A stretch of DNA of 33,179 nt from Bernardetiaceae bacterium (GTDB lineage Bacteria; Bacteroidota; Bacteroidia; Cytophagales; Thermoflexibacteraceae): the NCBI GenBank assembly GCA_025454895.1, contig JALONO010000005.1, positions 1 through 33,179 on the forward strand, given 5' to 3'. How positions within the stretch are numbered: the first letter of the stretch is position 1; each line of letters starts with the position of its first letter. The notes beneath the pieces are model-generated. The model saw only the letters and a program-made list of their open reading frames with translations. It had not been told where the DNA came from and did not search any database. This document shows positions 16,733-23,609 of the stretch, piece by piece. The translations under genes and the position numbers were made by a program.

Positions 16733-17992
16733 TCAAAATGTTACAAATAATTTCAGCGCGGCCAAAATGGGCAAAATTTCGCCGGTGCAAAGGTATGCAA
16801 ATAAATAAATATCGCGGTGGTTGCTGGCTTTATTTATCCGGTAGCACACCAGAAGGGTTTTGAGCAGCCAACCGCCCATGACCAAATAAAACAGGTAAAT
16901 GGCCTGGGTATCAACGAACCAGGGCGGGCTGGCGGCCAAGCCTAAGGCTAGCAACAGCACCACGCTGATAAATAGGCGGGAGATATTCATGAAGTCGTAG
17001 AGGTGCAGCACGGGCAGTTGGCGGTCGTTGTAAAGCCCGCCCAAGAAGTTGAGCCATAGGTATTTAGCTCCCAGGGCGGCCAAAATACCTACCGCCAGGC
17101 CACCAAAGGAGCCTAGCCAGCCCCATAAATTTGGAGCTGGCCGCAAAAAGTCAGGTAGTTGCAGGCGGGTGGTGTAGTGGTCTAGCAACAATAAAGTGAA
17201 GGCCAGGGCCAAGCTGTAATACAAAGTGAAGATGATGTACGGCCCGGCCTCAAAGCGTTTGGGCGGTTCCCGCTCGCGGCTAAACACGGCCTTAATGGCC
17301 TGGCTCAAATAGCGGGGGCTGAACAACGAGTTGCCCGTGGCGGAAATGAGGGCCACGGCGGCCAGCAGCCCCAGCCAAAGCACCGTAAAATAGTTACGGG
17401 CGGCATGGGCCGGGCGCGGGGCCGGGGGTTGGGCCTTGGTGGTGGTTACTACCAGGGTGCGTACAGCGCTGTCGCGGGCCATTACCGGGGGCAGCGGGGG
17501 GAGCGTATCGGGCGGGGCGGTAAAAAAGGCGGCCGGGGGCGGCCCCACATTGCCAACGGGCCAATAGTAGCCCAGGGCCAGTGGCACAGTGTCGCGGCGG
17601 GCCATTAAACGCCGCAAACTGTCAAGTCGGAAGTGTTTCCAATGGGCGGTTTCCCACTTGCTCACTAGTTGGTGGTTGGCAAACAGGTAAGCCCCCGGTT
17701 GGCCGGCCAGGCTGAGCCATCGGCCCGCAAAATTGGCAGTATCGAGCCGGAGGTAAACTTGCTGCCGACCAGTGTGGATTTTCCATAGAAAAGGTTCATA
17801 TACCTTGGTTTCCCGGTCATAGGTAGACCAGCTAGCCTGGAGTGAGACCAAGCCGCGGTGGCTGGGCGGCAGGGCTTGCCCCCACCCCGCACCACTTATT
17901 AGCAGCCAACAGGCCCAGAATAAGCTTGCTCGCCCGCCTTGCCCAGGCAAGTGAGCGCACGAAACTAACCAACGGGGGGCCGGAAACTTCAC
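16733..17992 (-). CDS. DUF4271 membrane protein
   Basis: 419 residues from a GTG at 17992. No ATG gives the complete signal peptide, and the GTG sits about 11 bases after the start predicted from the -7 box at 18016-18009. A signal peptide (around FWACWLLISGAGWGQA) leads into a periplasmic region of about 160 residues, followed by about six to seven membrane helices (from about 205 to the end) matching the DUF4271 domain. The function is unknown. In Bacteroidota this gene regularly sits just before hemD, as here (3-base gap), which hints at a role tied to haem synthesis or at simple co-transcription. Confidence 0.88.
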   Translation of the reverse strand: MKFPAPRWLVSCAHLPGQGGRASLFWACWLLISGAGWGQALPPSHRGLVSLQASWSTYDRETKVYEPFLWKIHTGRQQVYLRLDTANFAGRWLSLAGQPGAYLFANHQLVSKWETAHWKHFRLDSLRRLMARRDTVPLALGYYWPVGNVGPPPAAFFTAPPDTLPPLPPVMARDSAVRTLVVTTTKAQPPAPRPAHAARNYFTVLWLGLLAAVALISATGNSLFSPRYLSQAIKAVFSREREPPKRFEAGPYIIFTLYYSLALAFTLLLLDHYTTRLQLPDFLRPAPNLWGWLGSFGGLAVGILAALGAKYLWLNFLGGLYNDRQLPVLHLYDFMNISRLFISVVLLLALGLAASPPWFVDTQAIYLFYLVMGGWLLKTLLVCYRINKASNHRDIYLFAYLCTGEILPILAALKLFVTF

Positions 17993-18008
17993 ACCAACAG
18001 TTTTGGGG

Positions 18009-18016
18009 CAAATCTA
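18009..18016 (-). promoter_or_regulatory. -7 promoter box for DUF4271-hemD
   Basis: Minus strand TAGATTTG, an exact TAnnTTTG. A TTG 12 bp upstream (18031-18029) is too close to be a standard -33 element. Predicted start is near 18003. Confidence 0.4.
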
Positions 18017-18049
18017 CACCTTTGGCGGCAACTGGGCTTGGCCCGGAGC

Positions 18050-18472
18050 TTATTGGGCGGGTTGGGCCACCTGGGCCAGCCACGCCGCAGCAGCTTCGGG
18101 GTCGGGAAACTCTTGCACCTCTACCCCCGCCTCGGCACTTTTAGCCAAAATATATTTGGCACTCATGCGCCCGTAAAAGTCTGTGGGGGGCACGGTGGCC
18201 AGGTGCTTGATGCCCGCTTGGCGCATTTGCGGAATAAATTCCTGGGTGATCCAACCCAGGTTGGTGGCCGTGCTCACCGGGAAATGCCGGAGATCGTACA
18301 GTGCCCGCTGGGCTTGGTGCACTTGGGCCTCTTGGATTTGCCGCTGACCGCCCTCGTAGAAATTATCGCCTACGAACACCCCCTTATACACCACTCGCAA
18401 GTAACCGAAGCGTTGGTTCCAATACACGCTGGTGTAAGAGTTTTCGTAACAAAGCAGTTCGTCTGGTGGCAT
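18050..18472 (-). CDS. SpoIIAA/STAS-like small protein
   Basis: 140 residues from ATG 18472. A TTG at 18508 could extend it by 12 residues, but an exact -7 box (TACATTTG, 18504-18497) lies between the two, so the ATG is preferred. The layout resembles the SpoIIAA-like (STAS/SEC14-like) proteins of Bacteroidota: an N-terminal beta part (SVYWNQRFGYLRVVYKG), a helix-rich middle with LGWITQEFIPQMRQAGIKH, and a C-terminal FPDPEAAAAWLAQ helix. No catalytic motif or membrane segment is visible. It may be a small regulatory or ligand-binding protein; the role is unknown. A second protein of the same size and plan is encoded at 23325-22894. Confidence 0.75.
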   Translation of the reverse strand: MPPDELLCYENSYTSVYWNQRFGYLRVVYKGVFVGDNFYEGGQRQIQEAQVHQAQRALYDLRHFPVSTATNLGWITQEFIPQMRQAGIKHLATVPPTDFYGRMSAKYILAKSAEAGVEVQEFPDPEAAAAWLAQVAQPAQ

Positions 18473-18900
18473 GGCGGGGCTACAGATCGGTCTGGACAAA
18501 TGTAACACCCAGCCACCGACGAATCAAGACCTGGGGTTGCCGATTGGTTGTTTTTGAGGGATAAATTAGCAGCCCTGGGCCATTGCTGAGGATTTGGGGT
18601 CAAGTTCTGCCTGGTTTTTTGCCAAGTCATTACCAACCCAACCCCGCCAAGGAATAACTGGCCCGCCCAGCACCGCCCGCCCGGTCTAGGTAACTGGTGA
18701 GAATCTCAGGCGCCCCATGTTTTAAAAACAGGTAGTTACCGGCTAAAGCCTTGATTAGCCGCTCGGTTTTGATTAATATTGCGCCCCATTTTGCTAGGTG
18801 GGGCGCGATCTCACGCCAAAAAGGCGCAGCCAGACAGCCTACGCCACCGCAATGGAAAATTATTTTGCCCACTCATTTAACGTTGCCGTAAGTATCCACC
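18473..18900. other. Gene-free region before queA, 428 bp
   Basis: No convincing gene. Besides the -7 box for the minus-strand gene, it has two hairpin-capable repeats: GGCTAA/TTAGCC (18741-18760) and GCGCCCCA/TGGGGCGC (18781-18806, 8 bp perfect stem, 10-base loop). No strong T-run follows either. The promoter of queA is not clear; TAACGTTG at 18878-18885 has one mismatch to TAnnTTTG. An 80-codon minus-strand frame here looks like chance. Confidence 0.45.
18497..18504 (-). promoter_or_regulatory. -7 promoter box for the first SpoIIAA-like gene
   Basis: Minus strand TACATTTG, exact TAnnTTTG. The predicted start near 18491 leaves about 19 bases before ATG 18472. No TTG at standard spacing. Confidence 0.4.
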
Positions 18901-19947
18901 ATGAAATTATCCGCCTTTGTTTACGATTTGCCCGACGATGCCATTGCCAAGTACCCGCTAGACAACCGCGACGACTCGCGGCTGATGGTGGTACACCGCG
19001 CCACCGGCAAAATGGAACACCGGGCCTTCAAAGACATTTTGGATTACTTCGGGGAAGGTGATGTAATGGTGATGAACGACACACAAGTGTTTCCGGCCCG
19101 GCTCTATGGCAACAAGGAAAAGACTGGGGCCAAAATAGAAGTGTTTTTGCTGCGCGAGTTGAACAGCACGGCCCACCTTTGGGACGTACTTGTGGACCCC
19201 GCCCGGAAAATCCGCGTGGGCAATAAGCTTTATTTCGGCGACGGGGAACTGGTGGCCGAAGTGATTGATAATACTACTTCACGGGGGCGTACTATCCGGT
19301 TTTTGTTCGATGGGGACGACGAGGCTTTTTATAAAACCATCAACACCCTGGGCGAGACCCCCGTGCCCCGTGAAATTGGCCGCGGCACCGAAGACCTGGA
19401 TCGCGAACGCTACCAAACCATTTTTGCCAAGCACGTAGGAGCAGTGGCCGTGCCCATGGCGGGTATGCATTTTACCCCCCAATTGGTAAAACGGCTTCAG
19501 TTGCAGGGGGTAAACCTCGGCGCCATTACGTTGCACCTGGGCCTAGGCTCGTTGCGCGAGGTGGATGTGGAGGACTTGACCAAGCACAAAACCGAGTCGG
19601 AAAGCTTCGAGGTGCCCCAGGCCACTACTAACCTGGTCAATGCTGCCTTGGATGCCAAGAAAAAAGTATGCGCCATTGGCGTTACCCCGCTGCGGGCCTT
19701 GGAAACTTCGGTTTCGGCCGGGGGCCGGGTAAAGCCCGCCAAAGGCTGGACGGATAAGTTCATCTTCCCGCCCTACGAGTTTAAAATCTGCAACGCCTTG
19801 ATCAGCAACTTCCATCCGCCTAAGTCCACCCTGTTAATGTCGGCCTCGGCGTTTGGCGGCTACCACCTGATTAGGGAGGCTTACGAAGTGGCCATTAAAG
19901 AAAATTACCGGTTCCACGTTTATGGCGATGCCATGTTGATCCTCTAA
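18901..19947 (+). CDS. queA: S-adenosylmethionine:tRNA ribosyltransferase-isomerase
   Basis: 348 residues, usual length. QueA transfers and rearranges the ribosyl part of SAM onto 7-aminomethyl-7-deazaguanine at position 34 of tRNAs with GUN anticodons, making epoxyqueuosine. Family motifs are present: YDLPDDAIAKYPLDNRDDSRLMV at the start (split across residues 8-30), VMNDTQVFPARLYG (about 57-70), HVGAVAVPMAGMHFTPQL in the middle, ITLHLGLGSLREV, and the C-terminal ISNFHPPKSTLLMSASAFGG. ATG 18901 gives the canonical MKLSAFVYDLP start. The next feature is a YtxH gene with its own -7 box. A substrate-type tRNA, tRNA-Asn(GTT), is encoded 0.5 kb downstream. Confidence 0.96.
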   Translation: MKLSAFVYDLPDDAIAKYPLDNRDDSRLMVVHRATGKMEHRAFKDILDYFGEGDVMVMNDTQVFPARLYGNKEKTGAKIEVFLLRELNSTAHLWDVLVDPARKIRVGNKLYFGDGELVAEVIDNTTSRGRTIRFLFDGDDEAFYKTINTLGETPVPREIGRGTEDLDRERYQTIFAKHVGAVAVPMAGMHFTPQLVKRLQLQGVNLGAITLHLGLGSLREVDVEDLTKHKTESESFEVPQATTNLVNAALDAKKKVCAIGVTPLRALETSVSAGGRVKPAKGWTDKFIFPPYEFKICNALISNFHPPKSTLLMSASAFGGYHLIREAYEVAIKENYRFHVYGDAMLIL

Positions 19948-19981
19948 CCAGTACGAGCAGCCACCTTTGCGCGATAATGGG

Positions 19982-19989
19982 TAACTTTG
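19982..19989 (+). promoter_or_regulatory. -7 promoter box for the YtxH gene
   Basis: TAACTTTG, exact TAnnTTTG, 35 bases after the queA stop and about 75 bases before the predicted leader ends at ATG 20070. The nearest TTG (19967-19969) is only 12 bp upstream. Confidence 0.45.
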
Positions 19990-20069
19990 GCACTAACTTG
20001 TCCTTAAAATCGTTATCAATTCAGGGAAGTCATTTTTTCTCACCTTTTCTCTAAAAATCCATAATCGTT

Positions 20070-20399
20070 ATGCGTAAGTTAGAAAGCAATTTGTTGGCGT
20101 TGATGGCCGGGGTAGCCATTGGCGCATTAGCGGGCGTGCTATTGGCCCCCGATAAAGGTGAAGCAACCCGCGGCCGGATCGCCACCCGTTCCCGCAGGTT
20201 CGCCAAAGATATCGAGGAGAAGTCGGGCGAGATCAAGCGCGACATCCAGCGCAAATCGGCCGAATTGAAAAAAGAATTGGAGGACCAAGTGGAAGTGGGC
20301 AAGACTAAGCTCACTAAATTGGCCGATAACCTGGCCGCCAGTGCCAAAGAAGCCTTTGACAAGAACGGAAAAAAAGCCTCGGAGATCGAGAAAGCCTAA
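20070..20399 (+). CDS. YtxH domain protein
   Basis: 109 residues. One N-terminal membrane helix (about 7-27, LLALMAGVAIGALAGVLLAP) carries the YtxH hallmark GVLLAPDKGEATRGRI. A long, highly charged helix rich in Lys, Glu and Asp follows (about 40-109), probably forming a coiled coil. Small YtxH proteins are often general-stress-associated; the molecular role is unknown. It has its own -7 box, and its likely terminator overlaps the promoter of the following tRNA gene. Confidence 0.9.
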   Translation: MRKLESNLLALMAGVAIGALAGVLLAPDKGEATRGRIATRSRRFAKDIEEKSGEIKRDIQRKSAELKKELEDQVEVGKTKLTKLADNLAASAKEAFDKNGKKASEIEKA

Positions 20400-20420
20400 C
20401 CGCTTTTTTCACAAAAAACT

Positions 20421-20474
20421 AAGTGGGGTATTGGACGGGAAATCGCAAACCCTTAATTTTGCCCCACTTTTTAC
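20421..20474 (+). terminator. Possible YtxH terminator enclosing the tRNA-Asn promoter
   Basis: AAGTGGGG (20421-20428) pairs with CCCCACTT (20462-20469), which runs into TTT (20470-20472). The loop of 33 bases is long for an intrinsic terminator and contains the whole TTG-N20-TAATTTTG promoter of the tRNA gene. Confidence 0.4.
20431..20461 (+). promoter_or_regulatory. Promoter of tRNA-Asn
   Basis: TTG at 20431-20433, 20 bp gap, TAATTTTG at 20454-20461. Full match to the Bacteroidota consensus; the predicted start near 20468 is about 12 bases before the mature tRNA. Confidence 0.65.
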
Positions 20475-20479
20475 AATAG

Positions 20480-20556
20480 TCCTCCTTAGCTCAGCCGGTT
20501 AGAGCACATGACTGTTAATCATGGGGTCCAAGGTTCAAGTCCTTGAGGGGGAGCCA
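20480..20556 (+). tRNA. tRNA-Asn (anticodon GTT)
   Basis: 77 bases including an encoded CCA (20554-20556). Acceptor stem TCCTCCT/AGGGGGA with one G-U pair, D-arm TAGCTCAGCCGGTTAGAGC, anticodon loop CTGTTAA with GTT at 20514-20516, and T-arm GGTTCAAGTCC. All arms pair. GTT is a queuosine-type (GUN) anticodon and therefore a substrate of the pathway of the nearby queA. Confidence 0.97.
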
Positions 20557-20558
20557 AG

Positions 20559-20603
20559 AAAATCGCCAAACACTTTCACTAGGTGTTTGGCGATTTTGTT
20601 TTG
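20559..20603 (+). terminator. Intrinsic terminator after tRNA-Asn
   Basis: A 15 bp perfect stem (20559-20573 with 20583-20597), a 9-base loop and a T-rich tail (TTTTGTTTT) immediately after the tRNA. Confidence 0.9.
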
Positions 20604-20643
20604 GCTGAACTTGCTACCCTTGGCGGCTAAAAAGGGCTTTATC

Positions 20644-21453
20644 TCAAAACATCTTTACCCGTCCTTTACGCAGTTTGGTTCTGAAGGCCCAAAAACTGTC
20701 GGTGCCCCGGATGTCGATGCGGGGCATGGCAAACGGCTGGGGCGGGGGCCACGGGGCCACCCGGTTGCCGATGCGCAGGCCCAGCCGCAGCCCGGTTTGC
20801 GGGAGGGCCGCCGCCCAGGCCCGGTAACTGGTTGTGTCTTTAGGGTAGCCGCCGTAAGGATAGGCCAGCACCGGCACGGTGGGCAACCCCGTTTCGGTGA
20901 GGGTGGTTTGGCATTGCTGCAAGTCGGCGAGGGCTTGGGCCAGGGGTAGGTGGCGGTAATTTTGGTGCTGGTGCGAGTGCCAGCCAAATTCCACGTGCGC
21001 GGGCGGGGCGGCTCGCAAAGTGGCCACGTTCATGAGGGCCTCCGAGCCACCGTCCCAATCGTTGCGCCCGCCCAAGTAGTGGGTGGGTAAAAAAATGGTC
21101 GCTTTGAACTGGTATTTTTCCAGAAGTGGGAACAGGTAATCGGCGTTGTTTTGGTACCCGTCGTCGAAGGTGAGCAGCACCGGCCGGGGCGGCAACCCCG
21201 GGCCTTGGCCGTCCCAGTGGGCCAACAGTTCCCGGAAAAAAATGGGCTGGTAGCCCTGCTGTTGCATGTAAGCGAAATGCTGCTCCAGTTGCGCTACGGT
21301 AACTGTTAATAGGTCGGCCCGGCTGGGGTGTACCTGGTGGTACATGAGAATGGGCAGGCCGCGCGAGGGGGGAGTAAACCAATTATAGCGGAGCTGCAAC
21401 CAGGCGGCCACGGCCAGCAAGGCCCCCAAAAAAGCCCAGGCGTAGTCGGTCAT
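20644..21453 (-). CDS. Polysaccharide deacetylase (NodB/CE4 family), membrane-anchored
   Basis: 269 residues from ATG 21453. A TTG two codons upstream overlaps the preceding stop and is less likely. An N-terminal membrane helix (about 5-22) places the catalytic domain outside the inner membrane. CE4 motifs: TFDDGY (catalytic Asp97 and metal ligand Asp98), HSHQH (His159 and His163 as metal ligands), and AYPYGGY. The enzyme would remove acetyl groups from an N-acetylated polysaccharide; the substrate is not evident. It is the third gene of the def/omega-amidase/deacetylase operon, and its ATG is 2 bases after the previous stop. Confidence 0.92.
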   Translation of the reverse strand: MTDYAWAFLGALLAVAAWLQLRYNWFTPPSRGLPILMYHQVHPSRADLLTVTVAQLEQHFAYMQQQGYQPIFFRELLAHWDGQGPGLPPRPVLLTFDDGYQNNADYLFPLLEKYQFKATIFLPTHYLGGRNDWDGGSEALMNVATLRAAPPAHVEFGWHSHQHQNYRHLPLAQALADLQQCQTTLTETGLPTVPVLAYPYGGYPKDTTSYRAWAAALPQTGLRLGLRIGNRVAPWPPPQPFAMPRIDIRGTDSFWAFRTKLRKGRVKMF

Positions 21454-21455
21454 GG

Positions 21456-22229
21456 TCAATGGAGGGTAAACGAGTCGGCGTCTTGCTCGAAGGGGAACTG
21501 CCGCCGGAACTCACGGAGGGCCTCCAGGTCCAGGGAACGAGTGGCTACGGTAGGCGAGCCAGCCTGGTGCCACAGGGCCTCGCCCTTGAAGTCGATAATG
21601 GCCGAGTCGCCGGTGTAGGCTTTGCCCGTGCCGTCGGTGCCAGTGCGATTCACGCCCACGCAGTAGGCTTGGTTCTCGACCGCGCGGGCGCGCAGCAGCA
21701 CGCTCCAGGCGTGTACGCGGGGCTGCGGCCAGTTGGCTAAATAAACCAGCAGGTCGTAGTCGAGGGCGGCGGTGCGGCGGCTCCACACCGGGAACCGCAG
21801 GTCGTAGCAAATGAGCGGGCAGATGCGCCAGCCCCGCCATTGCACCACCAGCGGGGCCTGCCCGGCGGTGTAAGTTTGGTGTTCGCCTGCCAGCCGGAAC
21901 AAATGGCGTTTGTCGTAATGGAAGTACTGGCCATCGGGTTGCATCCACACCAACCGGTTGAAATACTGGCCGTTTACCTGCACCATGTAGCTGCCCGCCA
22001 CGGCCGCGCCGGTCTGTTGGGCCTGTTGTTTCAGCCATTTAAAGGTGTGGAGGTTCATCGGCTCGGCCAGGGCGGGGGCGTTCATGCTAAAGCCCGTGGT
22101 AAACATTTCGGGCAGCAAAATCACGTCGGTAGGTTGGCCAATCTGCCAAATCTGTTCTTCCAGCATGGCCAGGTTAGCCGCAGGCTGTTCCCAGTGCAGG
22201 TCGGTTTGCAGGAGGCTAACGGTGAGCAT
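21456..22229 (-). CDS. Nitrilase-superfamily omega-amidase (YafV type)
   Basis: 257 residues of the carbon-nitrogen hydrolase fold. The catalytic triad is clear: Glu41 (ILLPEMFTTGFSM), Lys107 (FHYDKRHLF) and Cys141 (LICYDLRFP). FTTGFSMN together with YDKRHLFRLAGEH is typical of the omega-amidase branch that hydrolyses 2-oxoglutaramate or 2-oxosuccinamate in methionine salvage and repair. The exact substrate is inferred from subfamily likeness. The enzyme is soluble and cytoplasmic. It starts 5 bases after the def stop, so it is co-transcribed with def. Confidence 0.92.
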   Translation of the reverse strand: MLTVSLLQTDLHWEQPAANLAMLEEQIWQIGQPTDVILLPEMFTTGFSMNAPALAEPMNLHTFKWLKQQAQQTGAAVAGSYMVQVNGQYFNRLVWMQPDGQYFHYDKRHLFRLAGEHQTYTAGQAPLVVQWRGWRICPLICYDLRFPVWSRRTAALDYDLLVYLANWPQPRVHAWSVLLRARAVENQAYCVGVNRTGTDGTGKAYTGDSAIIDFKGEALWHQAGSPTVATRSLDLEALREFRRQFPFEQDADSFTLH

Positions 22230-22234
22230 GGCGG

Positions 22235-22789
22235 TTAGCGTTTGGCCGAGCTGTAGCGCAGCCGGTAATCGGCCTTGGCCTTGCCCTTCAAAATGTCGTT
22301 GAGCTTGCCGTTGAGTAGCCGCCGCCGCAGCGGCGACAGGTGGTCGATGAACAATTTCCCCTCAATGTGGTCGTACTCGTGCTGGATCACCCGAGCGCGC
22401 AGGCCGTCGAACTCGGCTTCGTATTCTTGCCAATGCTCATCAAAAAACCGGATGCGGAGTTTGGCCTGGCGCTTTACTTCCTCCCGGATACCGGGCAGGC
22501 TGAGGCAACCTTCCTCATAACCCCACGGATCGCCAGCTTGATCCAAAATCTGGGGGTTAACAAATACCTGTTTGAACGGTTTGAGCACTTCGTCTTCGGT
22601 GCCGGAGCCGTCCACCACAAACAGGCGCAGGTCTAGCCCGATTTGGGGGGCCGCTAAGCCTACCCCGTCGGCGTTGTGCATGGTCTCGAGCATATTGGCC
22701 ACTAACTCGGTCAAATCGGTGCCTTTTTCCACTGGCCGGGCCATTTTGCGCAGCACGGGGTCGCCGTAAGCCACAATGGGGTAAATCAT
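22235..22789 (-). CDS. def: Peptide deformylase
   Basis: 184 residues. The enzyme removes the N-formyl group from nascent proteins using a bound metal. The three motifs are intact: GVGLAAPQ (42-49), EGCLSLP with metal ligand Cys95, and HEYDH with His137, Glu138 and His141. The spacing and the acidic insert before EGCLSLP fit the Bacteroidota form. The ATG at 22789 gives the usual start (MIYPIVAYGDPVLR). A full promoter lies 70-100 bp upstream. It is the first gene of a three-gene operon with the omega-amidase and the deacetylase. Confidence 0.97.
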   Translation of the reverse strand: MIYPIVAYGDPVLRKMARPVEKGTDLTELVANMLETMHNADGVGLAAPQIGLDLRLFVVDGSGTEDEVLKPFKQVFVNPQILDQAGDPWGYEEGCLSLPGIREEVKRQAKLRIRFFDEHWQEYEAEFDGLRARVIQHEYDHIEGKLFIDHLSPLRRRLLNGKLNDILKGKAKADYRLRYSSAKR

Positions 22790-22860
22790 GCTTTTGTATC
22801 TAAATGATAGCCAATTAGCCTCACTATATTCCAGTAGCGAGCGCCCGGCTAAAGTTTAGG

Positions 22861-22891
22861 CAAAGTTAACCGGCTTTGGGGCATTGGCCAA
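22861..22891 (-). promoter_or_regulatory. Promoter of the def operon
   Basis: Minus strand: TTG (22891-22889), 20 bp gap, TAACTTTG (22868-22861). Full consensus match. The predicted start near 22855 leaves a leader of about 65 bases. Confidence 0.65.
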
Positions 22892-22893
22892 GT

Positions 22894-23325
22894 TTAGGGG
22901 GTTTTCAACCAATGGCGGGCTTGGGCATCATCGTCAAAAAGGTGCACCAGGCCCTTTTGACTAAAACTGGTCAGGCCCCCGAAGTCGGGCGAAAGCAGCA
23001 CCGCGTATTTACGCACGCCGGGCACGGTGCATAAGTCCGAAAAAAAATCGCGGATGTTGGGCAGGGGAACTGCGGCCAGCGGGCGCAAATGCAAAGCATT
23101 TACCAGCACCCAGTTGATTTTGGCGGAGGCATACCCCTTGGTAGATAGCACATAAGTGAGCTTCTCGCGCACAAAATCGTCGCTGGGTAGCTCCAGATTG
23201 GAGGCGAACCAGGTAACATCGATCCAAAACTCGGCCTGCAAAAAACTGACCTTCATCCAATCGCTTTGGTAAACGATTAAGTCGTTAGCCTGGTCCCGAT
23301 TTACAAATACTTTGGAGTTAATCAT
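22894..23325 (-). CDS. Second SpoIIAA/STAS-like small protein
   Basis: 143 residues from ATG 23325; a TTG at 23340 would add five residues with no support. The plan matches the protein at 18472-18050: N-terminal beta strands, a central helical region (PSDDFVREKLTYVLSTKGY), a strand INWVLVNALHLRP, then PGVRKYAVLLSPDFGG and a C-terminal LFDDDAQARHWL helix. Sequence identity with the first copy looks low, so this is a fold-level likeness. No enzyme motif, signal peptide or membrane helix is present. It ends just upstream of the def promoter. Function unknown. Confidence 0.65.
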   Translation of the reverse strand: MINSKVFVNRDQANDLIVYQSDWMKVSFLQAEFWIDVTWFASNLELPSDDFVREKLTYVLSTKGYASAKINWVLVNALHLRPLAAVPLPNIRDFFSDLCTVPGVRKYAVLLSPDFGGLTSFSQKGLVHLFDDDAQARHWLKTP

Positions 23326-23539
23326 GACGCAACCGCACAAGTGATGCTTCTATAAATCATTTTCAACCTGAATTGTTTCAAAAAATCTGGGCCAAGCGGG
23401 CGTTACAGACGCAAGAAGGCCAGTTGGGGGGCCTATCCACCGCCCTAAAACGACATTGTAGTCGCCTGATTCCCGGTTTTTGTAAGATGATCAATCATTT
23501 GTAGGGAGCGCATCTTGCTCGAGTTTGATGACCAGAGGC

Positions 23540-23580
23540 AAAAAAGGCGTTGACGACTCGGCACTCCAAGCCGCCAACGC
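23540..23580 (-). terminator. Intrinsic terminator after the acyltransferase gene
   Basis: On the minus strand the arms 23580-23566 (GCGTTGGCGGCTTGG) and 23561-23547 (CCGAGTCGTCAACGC) pair at all 15 positions (three G-U), with a 4-base loop and six Ts (23545-23540) one base beyond the stem. It lies 30 bases after the stop codon of the upstream gene. Confidence 0.9.
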
Positions 23581-23609
23581 AAAGCCTTTGGCGAGGCACT
23601 GCTGGTTAT

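Noticed and set aside
18630-18872. 80-codon minus-strand frame in the gap before queA
   Set aside because: It spans both hairpins, has no promoter or domain and looks like chance.
18473-18900. preQ1-type riboswitch before queA
   Set aside because: I looked for the small preQ1 pseudoknot pattern (short hairpin plus A-rich tail meeting the start) and did not see it; the stems present do not fit.
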